A stretch of DNA of 61,854 bases from an uncultured Paracoccaceae bacterium (GCA_947500135.1 CANMQX010000015.1:1-61854); one strand, 5' to 3'. Positions 50,744 through 60,659 are shown, numbered from the stretch's first letter. A program made the numbers and translations. The notes: generated from the letters alone by a model not told the origin.

Positions 50744-53108
50744 TAGTACATTGGACGAAACGCTCGATCTCCGCACGATGACACCGGACTGGTATGCGCG
50801 CGAAACCTGCCTCGCGCATATGCTGCCTTACGTCAGTCTGGTCGACGACCGGACCGTGCGGACGCGGGTAAACGAGCTCTTCCAGTGCATCCGGCTCGAC
50901 GGGGTCAACAGCTATACGACGGATGATGCCTATCTCGACAAGGTGACCGCGCTCTTTGCCCGGATTATTGCCCAACTGGGGCCGGAGTTCAGCTACTACG
51001 TCCACAAGGTTTCCAAGGCGATCGCGCCGGAGCTGGAACCCGTGCGCGAGGACAATTTTGCGGGCGAGGTGGACCAGCTCTGGCGTGCGAAACTTGAAAC
51101 CAGCGGGTTGCGCGACAAAACCCTGACGCTTACGGTCATTCACCGCCCGCCCCCGAAAAGCGTCCTGCCCTTCTTGAACCGCAGCGCGCCAGATCGCCTC
51201 AAGGAAGCAACCGAGAAGCGTCTGCGTCGTCTGGGCGAAGCGGTGAACGTCTTTCTCTCCGGTCTATCGGAATTGAACCCGCGTGTGCTTTCGGCCAAGT
51301 CTGGCGAGTTGATTGGGTTTCTGGGCGCACTCAACACTGGTCAGGAACTGCCGCTGTATCCGGCCAATACATACGGCTTTCTGTCCTTCAACGTGGCCAA
51401 CACCCGCGTGACGTTTCAGGGGGATCACTTCGAGCTTTCCGAAGGCGTTGTCGGCCATCGCTACGGCAAAAGCTTCACCATCGGGGAATACTCAGAAGCC
51501 ACCTCTTGCACCATGTTCGACATGCTGAACCTACCGGTCGACATGATCGTCACGCATTCCTTCACACCTATCAATTCGAACCTCATGGCGGGCCGCATCA
51601 AGCGGCAAAAGCGCCAGATGCAGGCCTCCCAGGACGCGGCGCTGTCGCTCATGGAAGCGCTGGACATCGCCGCCGATGATCTCGAGGCCAAGCGCCAGAG
51701 CTTTGGCGAGCACCACATGGTGGTGACGATCTTTTGTGACACGCTGGACGAGTTGCAGACACTGAGCGCCGAGATCGTCAACGCGGCCGCCGCCGAAGGC
51801 GTGAAGATGATTGGCGAGCGGGTCGCGGCCAAAGCCCACTACCTCAGCCAGCACCCCGGCAACCAGCCCAAACGCGTCCGTGCCAGTGCCATCACCAATC
51901 GCAACTTCGCGGATTTCGCGGCGTTTCATCGGACGCAGCTCGGCAAGCCTGCTCAGAAAACTCCCTGGGGGAAGGTCATCACCTACCTGCCAACGCCCGA
52001 GCAGAGCGCCTACCGGTTTTCGTATCACGAGCAGGGCAGCCCCGAGAAAGAACCGACCAGCGGGCATACGCTGATCATGGGACGGCCCGGGTCGGGTAAA
52101 TCGGTGCTTTCGGCATTCCTCATGACACAGGCCCGCCGAGCAGGGGCGCGGATCTTCGTCTTCGATTACCGTCTCGGTATGGAGATGGCGGTCCGCGCCA
52201 ATGGCGGGTGCTATGCATCGCTCAAAGCAGGCCAACCCACAGGGCTCAACCCGCTCTGGACCGAAACCGATGCGCGCGGCACCGCCTGGCTCTCGGACTG
52301 GCTCACAACGCTGCTCTACCGCGCCGACAAACCCCTGACCCCGGCGCAGACCAACCGCATCCAGGAAGTGGTGCGCCAGAACGCGCAGGCCACAAACCCG
52401 GCCCTGCGGAACTGGCGGGATTTCGCATCGCTTTTTGTGTCCACCGATGATGGCGGCGATCTGCACCAGCGCCTGCTCGAATGGACAGAAGAGGGCCGCT
52501 ACGGCTGGATCTTCGGGCAGACGCTTGAAGACACGTTCTCGCTGGAAGGCGAAGTCGTTGGCTTCGATCTCACCGGCATTCTCGACAGCGAGGCCGAGAA
52601 GGAACGCATGGCCGTCCTCTCCTATCTCTTCCGCCGGGTCGAACGCGAGATCGAGGACCGCCGCCCCACGATCATCGTGATCGACGAGGCCTGGAAAGCG
52701 CTCGACAACGCGTATTTCGCCGAGCGGCTCTCGAACTGGCTGGTCACCGCACGCAAGCAAAACACCGTCGCGGTGATGATGACGCAATACGCGAGCCAAT
52801 TGGAACGCACCCGGACCGGCAAGACCATCGTCGAGGCTGTGCCGACGCAAATCCTGCTCCCGAATATCCGCGCCCATGCTGCCGATTACGCGATGCTGAA
52901 CCTCTATGAGAAGGAGCTCGACGTCCTTCTCAACACCGGCAGCGACAGCCGCCTCGCACTCATCCGCGATGATCAGGGCTCAATTGTCGTCGATGCCGAT
53001 CTGAGCGCCCTCGGGCCCAATCTCACCATCCTCGGCGGCATGGAAAAAGGCGAGGCGCTCGTCGGCGCTAATTACCGCGACCGCCCTGACTTCTGGAGAC
53101 TTTCATGA
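50733..53108 (+). CDS. virB4: VirB4 ATPase
   Basis: 791 residues from ATG 50733 (GGGG upstream, preferred over ATG 50718). Walker A GRPGSGKSVLSAF around residue 450 and Walker B TIIVIDEAWKAL at about 655 with VMMTQYASQLERT. It powers assembly of the type IV secretion system. Full length for the family. Confidence 0.96.
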   Translation: MRPDSTLDETLDLRTMTPDWYARETCLAHMLPYVSLVDDRTVRTRVNELFQCIRLDGVNSYTTDDAYLDKVTALFARIIAQLGPEFSYYVHKVSKAIAPELEPVREDNFAGEVDQLWRAKLETSGLRDKTLTLTVIHRPPPKSVLPFLNRSAPDRLKEATEKRLRRLGEAVNVFLSGLSELNPRVLSAKSGELIGFLGALNTGQELPLYPANTYGFLSFNVANTRVTFQGDHFELSEGVVGHRYGKSFTIGEYSEATSCTMFDMLNLPVDMIVTHSFTPINSNLMAGRIKRQKRQMQASQDAALSLMEALDIAADDLEAKRQSFGEHHMVVTIFCDTLDELQTLSAEIVNAAAAEGVKMIGERVAAKAHYLSQHPGNQPKRVRASAITNRNFADFAAFHRTQLGKPAQKTPWGKVITYLPTPEQSAYRFSYHEQGSPEKEPTSGHTLIMGRPGSGKSVLSAFLMTQARRAGARIFVFDYRLGMEMAVRANGGCYASLKAGQPTGLNPLWTETDARGTAWLSDWLTTLLYRADKPLTPAQTNRIQEVVRQNAQATNPALRNWRDFASLFVSTDDGGDLHQRLLEWTEEGRYGWIFGQTLEDTFSLEGEVVGFDLTGILDSEAEKERMAVLSYLFRRVEREIEDRRPTIIVIDEAWKALDNAYFAERLSNWLVTARKQNTVAVMMTQYASQLERTRTGKTIVEAVPTQILLPNIRAHAADYAMLNLYEKELDVLLNTGSDSRLALIRDDQGSIVVDADLSALGPNLTILGGMEKGEALVGANYRDRPDFWRLS

Positions 53109-53272
53109 CACGCATTTTGTTACTTTTCGCCGCGCTCGGCGCTTTGGCCTCCTGCGCCCAGTACCAGGAACCGCAGGCCAATTGCTTTACCTTCCTCGCC
53201 TCGACAGCCCCTGTCGCGCCGGATTGCACTTTCACGCCCCTCGGCGCACCGGAGGGTGACGTTGAAGTCTAG
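53105..53272 (+). CDS. virB7: VirB7-like lipoprotein, 55 residues
   Basis: MTRILLLFAALGALASC has a lipobox (LASC, Cys17), followed by a short mature part with two Cys (ANCFTFLASTAPVAPDC). Size and position suit VirB7, the outer-membrane lipoprotein of the secretion core. It overlaps the virB4 stop (ATGA) and the next start. Shorter than 60 codons. The symbol is by context. Confidence 0.75.
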   Translation: MTRILLLFAALGALASCAQYQEPQANCFTFLASTAPVAPDCTFTPLGAPEGDVEV

Positions 53273-54416
53273 GCTGCCCCATATGCTGGCCTTTTGCCTG
53301 CTGCCCGGTCTCGCCCTGTCCCAAGGTGTGCCGACCAATGACAGCGGGCTGACCGCGCGCGATATCGTCGAGACCGGCGATCGCGAGGTTGACCTCGCCA
53401 TTCAAGCCGACAAGCTTGCCGTGCGCGAACTCATTGCCGAAATCGAACGCGAGCAATTGGCCACCCTGCAGCGCATACTCGATGCCCACACAAGTTTTGG
53501 CGGTCAGGGCTTGCCAGCCATGGTCTCTGGTCTGGAAAGTGGCAGCGGCGATCCGGACCGCTCTGTCGAGGCGGTCTATGGCACGGGTGAGATTGATCCC
53601 AATCCCGGTGGCGCGCAGATGTTCGGGGACGCCTCCGAGAACATAGAGCAGCTCATCATCCACGTCGCCCAGGAAACCAGCGGCTTTGCGGGCGTGGGGC
53701 GTGCGGGTCTCTCGCCGGTTCAATGGCGGGCTCTGCTTCAGGCGCTCATCTGGCAGGAAAGCCGATTCACCATCGGTGCCCGCTCGCCGGTCGGAGCCTT
53801 TGGCCTTACCCAGATCATGCCCGGCACCGCCAGCGATCTCGGCATCAACCCGGAATACTATGACAGCCCCTTCCTACAGGTGCACGGCGGCGCGCGCTAT
53901 CTCGCAACGCAACTGAACACCTTCGATGGAAATATCATCAACGCGCTCGCGGCCTATAACGCCGGCCCCGGCCGCGTCTTCGAATACGGTGGGGTGCCGC
54001 CTTTTGCCGAGACCCAGCATTACGTTCAGGTCATTCCCGAACGCTACAATCTCTATTTGAGCCGCATCGGTGGCATCGATGCGCTCGGCACGATCGACCC
54101 CGCGTTACTGGCCAATGCCAACCTCTCGATCACCGGGCATGGCACGGCCGATTATGGCAACAACTCGCCCGCCGCGATCCGACAGGCCGCCCTGCGTATT
54201 GCGGACATCGTCGAGCGGATTTCCGAAACGGAAGATGTTCAGGAAAGCATCGCGCTCAACACCTATGCCCGCGCCGAACTCGCGCGCCTCGTCGCCGCCC
54301 GCACCCGGCTTCAGGCCGCCCGCACCCGCGCGCTCTCCGCCGAGGAGCTGGCCCAGGCCAGCGCCCGCATGGCTGAAGGCGCCTTCATGGATTTTACGGT
54401 CAGGGAGATAGACTGA
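53262..54416 (+). CDS. Second lytic transglycosylase of the T4SS cluster
   Basis: 384 residues from TTG 53262, with GGAGG 6 bases upstream; GTG 53256 is the alternative. Signal MKSRLPHMLAFCLLPGLALSQ. A helical region (residues 30-120) precedes the transglycosylase domain: Glu in ALIWQESRFTIGARSPVGAFGLTQIMPGTASDLGINP, then AAYNAGPGRVFEYGG. It ends in a long Ala/Arg helix. Two transglycosylases in one operon is unusual; the extra N- and C-terminal helices may tie this one to VirB5 or the core. Confidence 0.88.
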   Translation: MKSRLPHMLAFCLLPGLALSQGVPTNDSGLTARDIVETGDREVDLAIQADKLAVRELIAEIEREQLATLQRILDAHTSFGGQGLPAMVSGLESGSGDPDRSVEAVYGTGEIDPNPGGAQMFGDASENIEQLIIHVAQETSGFAGVGRAGLSPVQWRALLQALIWQESRFTIGARSPVGAFGLTQIMPGTASDLGINPEYYDSPFLQVHGGARYLATQLNTFDGNIINALAAYNAGPGRVFEYGGVPPFAETQHYVQVIPERYNLYLSRIGGIDALGTIDPALLANANLSITGHGTADYGNNSPAAIRQAALRIADIVERISETEDVQESIALNTYARAELARLVAARTRLQAARTRALSAEELAQASARMAEGAFMDFTVREID

Positions 54417-55225
54417 TGAGAGATTTACTCGTGAGGACGGCCTTGGCCACGACACTTGGGATCGGTCTGGATCTTGGCACCTTATCCCCCGCGCTCGCGC
54501 AAGGCGTGCCCGTCGTCGACACCCAGAACATCGCACAAAACATCCAGCAGCTCCGGCAGATGATCGAAGACGAGATCCTGCAAAACGAGCAGCTGACGCA
54601 GCTCCGCGAACAGCTTGCGACACTCACGGACCAGCTCGCGGAGCTGCAAAGAACCTACGAGGCCCTGACCCGCCTTGCCGAGCTTCCCGAAATCATCCGG
54701 ACGGAAATGGAAGACGAGTTGAACGGTCTGCTCGACCAGGAGTTCGGCGACATCCTCGCCACGATTGAGGCGATCAAGACTGGGGATTTCTCCGGCCTGT
54801 CTGGTTCTGGCGCAGGCGAGATTGAAACCCAGATGGACCGGGTGCTGGCCGATCTCGGCTTCGATGAAGACACGCTCTCGGAAATGGCCACCAGCGGCAA
54901 TCCCGGGGCCAATCGCGTGGCGACGCAGGCCACGACCAGCGCGCTCGTCTCGGCCGCGGCCCAGAACAGCTACAAGGATGCCGGCCAGTCTTTGGAACGG
55001 GTCGACCGCCTCGTCGGGCTCATCGATGACATGGACGAACTCAAGGAAAGCGTCGATCTCAACACCCGCGTCACAGCCGAACTGGCAATCGCGCTCGTCG
55101 CCATGTGGCAGCTCGAAGCCGTGCAGACCGTGGGTGACGGCACCGGCGGTGTGATCGATGCCGCCACCATCGCAGAGGAGCAACGCTTCATGGATTTCAC
55201 CCTGCCGGACCTGCGCGCAGATTGA
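54416..55225 (+). CDS. virB5: VirB5-like minor pilus component
   Basis: 269 residues with a signal (TALATTLGIGLDLGTLSPALAQG) and a long coiled-coil region (QNIQQLRQMIEDEILQNEQLTQLREQLATLTDQLAELQ). It ends with conserved helices (AELAIALVAMWQLEAVQ). This matches VirB5/TrbJ-type proteins at the pilus tip. The ATG overlaps the previous stop (TGATG). Confidence 0.85.
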   Translation: MRDLLVRTALATTLGIGLDLGTLSPALAQGVPVVDTQNIAQNIQQLRQMIEDEILQNEQLTQLREQLATLTDQLAELQRTYEALTRLAELPEIIRTEMEDELNGLLDQEFGDILATIEAIKTGDFSGLSGSGAGEIETQMDRVLADLGFDEDTLSEMATSGNPGANRVATQATTSALVSAAAQNSYKDAGQSLERVDRLVGLIDDMDELKESVDLNTRVTAELAIALVAMWQLEAVQTVGDGTGGVIDAATIAEEQRFMDFTLPDLRAD

Positions 55226-55242
55226 TCGTGAGGGAATGAGGG

Positions 55243-55896
55243 GTGGCTACTGAACAGGAAATCATCGAAGAAGAGCTGGTCTATGGTGCCCTGCGCCGTG
55301 AACGGCTCTGGCAGCGCCTTGGGCTCATCGGGCTCGTCTTCGGCATTCTCGGATGCCTGAGCGCTGCCGCGGTCGCAATCCTCGATGTCGATCCGCCGCC
55401 TGTGGTCGTACCCTATGATCCCGAGACAGGCTTTGCCCTGCCCGAAGCCTCCGTGGGCGCCACATCGGTGACGGCGAACCAGGCGATCATCGAGGCGGAA
55501 GTCTTCCGCTACGTGACAGACCGCGAGGTCTACAACCAGCTCGACAATGATCTGCGCATCCGAAGCGTCTTGCGCCGCTCAGACGGGGCGGCTGAAAGCG
55601 GGCTGCGCCAAATCTGGAACAGCGCCAATGAGAACTACCCACCCACTGTCTATGGTCCGAACGCACGGCTTGAAGTGGAAATCCTCAGCATAAACCGCAT
55701 CGGCACAAACCGCGCCACGGTCCGCCTGCGCAAGCGCCTGACCTCGATCAACGGCGTCCAGACCGGCCTCTTCACCGCCACGCTTCTCTTCGAGTTCCGA
55801 CCCGAGACCCGCCGTTCCATCGACGAGGTCTGGACCAACCCCTTCGGCTTCACCGTGCTCGAATATTCCATCCGCTCCGACAGATTGGAGAACTAG
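55243..55896 (+). CDS. virB8: VirB8 inner-membrane protein
   Basis: 217 residues from GTG with GAGGG. Cytoplasmic tail, one helix (LGLIGLVFGILGCLSAAAVAIL), then the NTF2-like periplasmic domain (EAEVFRYVTDREVYNQL, RATVRLRKRLTSINGVQTGLFTATLLFEFRPE). VirB8 nucleates the inner-membrane complex. Confidence 0.93.
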   Translation: MATEQEIIEEELVYGALRRERLWQRLGLIGLVFGILGCLSAAAVAILDVDPPPVVVPYDPETGFALPEASVGATSVTANQAIIEAEVFRYVTDREVYNQLDNDLRIRSVLRRSDGAAESGLRQIWNSANENYPPTVYGPNARLEVEILSINRIGTNRATVRLRKRLTSINGVQTGLFTATLLFEFRPETRRSIDEVWTNPFGFTVLEYSIRSDRLEN

Positions 55897-55897
55897 T

Positions 55898-56593
55898 TTG
55901 CTAAAGAAGGCCCTCGTAACAATTGTCCTTGTGCTGCTGCCCGGCCTCGCCCTTGCCGAAGCCATCCCGCGCGGCGGTCCCAATGACAACCGCGTACGCC
56001 TGGCCACCTACCAGGAAGGCCAAGTCTATCGTCTCAATGTCTCGCTCACCCATGTGACCACCGTGGAATTTGGCGAGGGAGAAAGCATCCGCTCGATCAT
56101 CGCAGGGGACACAGAGGGCTTCGAGATCGACGGCGTGCCGGGCGGGCAAGCCTTCGCGATCAAACCTGTCGCGCGCGGTGTCCATACCAACGTGACCGTC
56201 TATACCAACCGCCGCAGCTACTACTTCAACGTCCAGGAGACCCGCAGCCCGACCTTTTACGTGGTCCAGTTCCGCTACCCCGAAGACAATGCACGGCCCA
56301 CACGTGCCATCGCGGCCCAAGCGCCGAACTACAATTACGGGGCCAGCGCGCGCACCGAGTTTACCCCGACCCGCGCCTGGGATGACGGGACCTTCACGTA
56401 TTTCGAATTCCCGCGGAACGCTCCGGTGCCCGCAATATTTCGCTACGCGAATGGCCGCGAACGGACGGTCAACACGCAAGCCACCGAGGATGGCGTGATC
56501 CGGGTTTCCGGGGTGAACAGGCAATGGGTGCTGCGGATCGGGGAAGAGGTGGTCTGTATCGAGGCCACACCACCTGCGGGGGTCGGATCATGA
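55898..56593 (+). CDS. virB9: VirB9 outer-membrane core protein
   Basis: 231 residues from TTG with GGAG upstream. Signal KKALVTIVLVLLPGLALAEA, then beta-rich domains (NDNRVRLATYQEGQVYRLNVSLTHVTTVEFGEGESI, GVHTNVTVYTNRRSYYF). The C-terminal domain (WDDGTFTYFEFPRNAPVPAIF) binds VirB7 and VirB10. One base after the virB8 stop. Confidence 0.94.
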   Translation: MLKKALVTIVLVLLPGLALAEAIPRGGPNDNRVRLATYQEGQVYRLNVSLTHVTTVEFGEGESIRSIIAGDTEGFEIDGVPGGQAFAIKPVARGVHTNVTVYTNRRSYYFNVQETRSPTFYVVQFRYPEDNARPTRAIAAQAPNYNYGASARTEFTPTRAWDDGTFTYFEFPRNAPVPAIFRYANGRERTVNTQATEDGVIRVSGVNRQWVLRIGEEVVCIEATPPAGVGS

Positions 56594-57969
56594 GCGACAC
56601 CGGAAACGCGGACCTCGAGAAACGTCTCGCTGCTCTAGAACAAGGCAAAGGCGCAAGTTCGCCCCCTGCCCCACGGCGCTCACCGCTGCTCGCTTTGGTC
56701 GTCGTCCTCGTGATCGGTGCGGGAGGGGCATTGCTCTATCTCCTCTCCCAGCCCGAGGAAGAAGAAGCCCTGCCCACGGCCACGCCGGACGTGTTTCAAA
56801 ACGAAGGCGACGGGTTTGGCGCCATCGAAACCCTCCCACCGCCTGAGCCCGAAGTCGTTCTGGTCGCACCGGAACCGGTGGAACCGAACGCCGAACTTCT
56901 GGCCCAGCTCGCCGCCCTTCAGGCCCAGATCGAAGAGTTGCGCAATGCGCCCGAGCCGGTGGTCGAAGAAGACACGGCTGCCGCCGAAGCCATCGATGCG
57001 CTGACAGCCCAGATCGCGGCGCTACAAGCGGCGTCAGAAGCCGCGCAGCAGCAGTTCCGAGACGAGCTCACGGCGCGCGATCGCGAGCTGGAGCAACTCC
57101 GCATGGACCTCGAACTTGCGCAACTCGAGGCCAATCGCCCCCTTCCGGCACCCGTCGGTCCTACCGAGGACGAATTGCGCGCGCGGGAGGAAGAACGGCT
57201 CCGCCGCGAGGAGGAAGCACGACGGTTGGCGGAACTCGAACGCCGTGCAGCCGAAGAACGTGCGTTTCAGGAAAGGCGTATCACCTCGCCGACCATCGCC
57301 TTTGGCGGCACCTCAGGCGCGAATGAGACCGCCTTGACCGAACGGACTTTTGGCGAAGTGACGGATTTCGTGTTGAACGGCGCGCTGCCCACTTCGGTGA
57401 CGCAAGCCGAGGTCATCGCCAACCCGTCTAACACCATTATCCAGGGCACAATGATTCAGGCCGTCATGGAAACCGCTCTCGACAGCTCCCTGCCCGGCCA
57501 GACCCGTGCCGTCGTTTCCGAAGATGTCTACAGCGTCGACGGCTCTCGTCTCCTGATCCCACGTGGGTCCCGTCTCATCGGGCGGTATCGCTCCGGTGTC
57601 GATATTGCACAGCGCCGGGTCACCATCGCCTGGGACAGGATCATCCTGCCTGACAATCAAACCATCCAGATCAGTTCCTTCGGGGGCGACGAACTTGGCC
57701 GCTCAGGCGTCACAGGCTTCGTCGACACCCGGTTCGATGAGCGCTTCGGCTCAGCGGCACTGATATCGCTAATTTCCGCCGCGCCAAGCGCTGCCGCTGC
57801 AAACGTGCAGGATGAGTCCGCCGCGGATGTGCTCGAAGACGTGGGCGATGATCTTGCCGATGCCACGGACAGTGTGATTGGCGACTACCTCTCCATCGGT
57901 CCGGTCATCTATGTCGACCAGGGCGCGCGCGTCACCGTGATGGTCGACCGCGATCTGGAGATATTCTGA
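56590..57969 (+). CDS. virB10: VirB10 core protein
   Basis: 459 residues from ATG 56590, overlapping the virB9 stop (ATGA); the open frame back to 56524 lies inside virB9. Cytoplasmic N-terminus, one helix (LLALVVVLVIGAGGALLYLL), Pro/Glu-rich coiled linker (about 60-230), then the C-terminal barrel (VIQAVMETALDSSLPGQTRAVVSEDVYSVDGSRLLIPRGSRLIGRY). Links inner and outer membranes. Confidence 0.96.
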   Translation: MSDTGNADLEKRLAALEQGKGASSPPAPRRSPLLALVVVLVIGAGGALLYLLSQPEEEEALPTATPDVFQNEGDGFGAIETLPPPEPEVVLVAPEPVEPNAELLAQLAALQAQIEELRNAPEPVVEEDTAAAEAIDALTAQIAALQAASEAAQQQFRDELTARDRELEQLRMDLELAQLEANRPLPAPVGPTEDELRAREEERLRREEEARRLAELERRAAEERAFQERRITSPTIAFGGTSGANETALTERTFGEVTDFVLNGALPTSVTQAEVIANPSNTIIQGTMIQAVMETALDSSLPGQTRAVVSEDVYSVDGSRLLIPRGSRLIGRYRSGVDIAQRRVTIAWDRIILPDNQTIQISSFGGDELGRSGVTGFVDTRFDERFGSAALISLISAAPSAAAANVQDESAADVLEDVGDDLADATDSVIGDYLSIGPVIYVDQGARVTVMVDRDLEIF

Positions 57970-57973
57970 GCCC

Positions 57974-58960
57974 ATGTCGCTGAGCTATCTCCAGACCTCG
58001 CTTGATCGGATCGACGCCGCCGCCCGCGACGATGTCATCGAGATCTGCGTCAACCCCGATGGCAGCTGCTGGGGAGAATTCCAGGGCGATCACTTCATGC
58101 GAAAGCTGGACCAGGCGTTAACCGCAACAGAAGTGAAGGATCTCGGGAACCAGATCGCCTCTTCCGCCAACACAACGATGAGCAAGGACCGCCCCATCGT
58201 CTCAGTCTCGATCACCTACAAGGGGCGACCAATCCGGGCGCAGGTCATCACCCCGCCTGCCGTGCTCACGGCGATGTCGATCAGCCTGCGGTTCTTCTCA
58301 AGCCTGCCGCTCGACGGGATCTCGCTTGATTTCCTCTATGGAAAGGAGCGCAAACTCGAAGAACTCCGCCTCGAGAAAACCCGCGAACTGCGTGAAGTCG
58401 TAGCATCTGGCGTGATCAACGATGCGCTGGTTTTCTGTGTTGAAAACAAACTCAACATGATCGTCTCGGGGGGCACCTCCACCGGCAAGACCGTCGCTGC
58501 GCGCAAGATCCTGTCGCACGTGCCATCAGAGGACCGCATCGTCACCATCGAGGAAGCCGCCGAGCTTCTGCCGACCCAGCCAAATGCCGTAACGCTCATC
58601 GCCAATCGCGATGCGGAATTCCAGACCGCGGATGTACTTCTGACGGCCACGCTGCGCATGCGGCCCGACCGGATCATCCTCGGCGAGGTGCGCGGCAAGG
58701 AGGCCATGACCTTCCTCGAAGCCATCAACACCGGCCACGGCGGGTCCATGACCACGCTGCATGCCGAAACCCCGCAACTCGCCGTGCAACGTCTGGCCAT
58801 CGCCGCGCTCAAGACAGAGATCCCGATGACCTATGCCGACATGATACAGTACATCGAGAATTCCATCGACGTGATCATCCAGGCCAGTCGCCACGATGGC
58901 AAACGCGGCATCACAGAATTCTACCTCCCCGGCGCAACCGAGATCGGAGCTTCCCCATGA
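57974..58960 (+). CDS. virB11: VirB11 ATPase
   Basis: 328 residues. Walker A GGTSTGKT (166-173), Asp box IVTIEEAAEL, Walker B RIILGEVRGKEAM and His box TTLHAETP. A hexameric traffic ATPase for pilus and secretion. The start is 4 bp after the virB10 stop and the end overlaps the next gene (ATGA). Confidence 0.96.
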   Translation: MSLSYLQTSLDRIDAAARDDVIEICVNPDGSCWGEFQGDHFMRKLDQALTATEVKDLGNQIASSANTTMSKDRPIVSVSITYKGRPIRAQVITPPAVLTAMSISLRFFSSLPLDGISLDFLYGKERKLEELRLEKTRELREVVASGVINDALVFCVENKLNMIVSGGTSTGKTVAARKILSHVPSEDRIVTIEEAAELLPTQPNAVTLIANRDAEFQTADVLLTATLRMRPDRIILGEVRGKEAMTFLEAINTGHGGSMTTLHAETPQLAVQRLAIAALKTEIPMTYADMIQYIENSIDVIIQASRHDGKRGITEFYLPGATEIGASP

Positions 58961-59160
58961 AGACGTTTGAATATGAAATCCTTTCGTTTCCAATAGATCG
59001 CAAGACAGCGCTCATCGAGATGCAGGCCACCCTCAACGACAAAGGCGCAAATGGCTGGGACGTCGTTTCAATCAGCAGTTCTGAGTTCGCCAATGTCGGC
59101 CATACCGCGTTCTTGAAACGTGAGATCCCAAGCGAACAGCCGTCTAAGGACACGTCGTAA
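58957..59160 (+). CDS. DUF4177-type small protein
   Basis: 67 residues (MKTFEYEILSFPIDRKTALIEMQATLNDKGANGWDVVSISSSE). W-[D/E]-V-V-S and Y-E-I are DUF4177 features: a small alpha-beta protein of unknown role. Overlaps virB11 by 4 bp and the next gene by 1 bp, so clearly part of the operon. Confidence 0.75.
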   Translation: MKTFEYEILSFPIDRKTALIEMQATLNDKGANGWDVVSISSSEFANVGHTAFLKREIPSEQPSKDTS

Positions 59161-59570
59161 TGCGTTTCAGGCCACAAACGATCGTCACTGCGCTGTTGCT
59201 GGGTTTGATTGCCCAACAGTCTCTTGCGGAGAACGATCTCATCCCGAGCTTGGAACGCGACCATGACGTCTGCCCGGATCGCCCGCCTGAACCAGAGTGG
59301 ATGCAGCAGATACAGCTCCGCGAGGCCTACCAACGTGTTCTAGTACAAGACATTTATCGTGCGCAGAACATGGAAAGGATCGTTGCGACGGGCGAGTGCA
59401 CCTGCTCTATCCGCTTTCCAGCCTGGGACGAAGCCGTAAGCACGTTCCATGCCAACTACGCGGATGCGGAACGGTGGAGCATGTTGGAAGCGTCAGACAG
59501 CTACAATCACCGCGCCAACAACCTGCGCCCAGAGGCCATGGCGATCTGCGAAGCTGCTGGCAATTGGTGA
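59160..59570 (+). CDS. Exported protein of the T4SS operon, unknown
   Basis: 136 residues with a signal (TIVTALLLGLIAQQSLAEN). The mature part has Cys at DVCPDRP, GECTCS and AICEA and a helical centre (LREAYQRVLVQDIYRAQNMERIV). Not recognised. Overlaps the previous stop by one base and precedes virB6 by 12 bp, so a periplasmic accessory role in secretion is likely. Confidence 0.7.
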   Translation: MRFRPQTIVTALLLGLIAQQSLAENDLIPSLERDHDVCPDRPPEPEWMQQIQLREAYQRVLVQDIYRAQNMERIVATGECTCSIRFPAWDEAVSTFHANYADAERWSMLEASDSYNHRANNLRPEAMAICEAAGNW

Positions 59571-59582
59571 GGCATTTAGGAG

Positions 59583-60659
59583 ATGAGCGTTGTCACATAT
59601 TTCGTTGAAACCTCTCAGGGCTATCTCGACACTGCCGCCGAAACCCAATTTGGTTCGGTCGCAGCGACTGTCGGCACCCTACTCGTTCTTGGGACGACGC
59701 TTGTTGTGATCTTCGTGTTCCTGAACATGATCTATCAATACAAAGCCATGGACGGGCGCACCGCCTTTTGGCTCGCGGTCAAAATCGGACTCATCGGGAT
59801 ATTTGCGACCAACTGGGTTCAGTTCAACGCAATGTCCTCCGCCATTCTCAACGGCATCGACAGTATCGCTGGAGCGCTAGTCGCATCCGTCGGTGGCGGA
59901 GCCCCCGGCCCATCTGGCACCTTCGCGGAAGAATTTGACCGACTGATCTCGGAACTCGGTGAATACCTCAATGCGGCAGGATCAGAGCTCAACTGGATGG
60001 CCGGCGCGATGCTCGACATCGTCGGAGTCTTGATGCTTTCAATCCTGGGCGGGCTCGCGGCCTTCATCCTCGTCGCATCACGCTTGATGATTGCCCTGCT
60101 GATCGGGATCGCGCCCGTGATGATCTTTCTGACACTCTTTGATGTCACCAAGGACTACTTTACCCGCTGGCTTTCCGCTTTGGTTTCTTTCGCGATCTAC
60201 CCGATCGTGGTCGCGGGCGTGTTTGCGACAATCACGGGGGTGTCGTCAGCGCTCATCGGCGAACTTGGTGATCCCGAAGGAGCAACGAATATCGGAGCCC
60301 TGATTCCATTCTTCATGATGGTCCTCATGGCGAAGGGCTTCATCATCGCGACGCCATTTATCGTTCGCGCAATCTCGGGGAACATCATGATGCCTGCATT
60401 GTCTGGTGGGTTGGCGGGCAGCTATGGCTTTGCACGCGCTGCCATGGGAAGCCAGCAGGCCTACAATCGCTTCCTTGTCGGTGGAGCAAGTGGGGCGGAG
60501 TATGCAGCCCTTCGCGCTCGGCAGTTCTTTGGCGCGCAACAGATGCCACAGCGACCGGGCATGTCTCAGGTATCACCCGCCGCGAATAATCCATCCACAG
60601 GAACGGGGTCGCGAATGTTGGCGCAGTTAGCAAGGTTGGGCAGACTAGGGAGGCGATAG
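59583..60659 (+). CDS. virB6: VirB6 inner-membrane channel protein
   Basis: 358 residues, seven or so helices (VGTLLVLGTTLVVIFVFLNMIYQYKAMDGRTAFWLAVKIGLIGIF, GVLMLSILGGLAAFILVASRLMIALLIGIAPVMIFLTLFDVTKDYFTRWLSALVSFAIYPIVVAGV). This is the VirB6/TrbL plan with the conserved Trp in FTRWL. The Gly/Ala/Gln-rich tail is cytoplasmic. Its position after virB11 differs from the Agrobacterium order but is usual in roseobacters. Confidence 0.92.
   Translation: MSVVTYFVETSQGYLDTAAETQFGSVAATVGTLLVLGTTLVVIFVFLNMIYQYKAMDGRTAFWLAVKIGLIGIFATNWVQFNAMSSAILNGIDSIAGALVASVGGGAPGPSGTFAEEFDRLISELGEYLNAAGSELNWMAGAMLDIVGVLMLSILGGLAAFILVASRLMIALLIGIAPVMIFLTLFDVTKDYFTRWLSALVSFAIYPIVVAGVFATITGVSSALIGELGDPEGATNIGALIPFFMMVLMAKGFIIATPFIVRAISGNIMMPALSGGLAGSYGFARAAMGSQQAYNRFLVGGASGAEYAALRARQFFGAQQMPQRPGMSQVSPAANNPSTGTGSRMLAQLARLGRLGRR

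Noticed and set aside
51531..52877. 448-codon minus-strand frame inside virB4
   Set aside because: Antisense shadow of virB4 caused by strong third-position GC.
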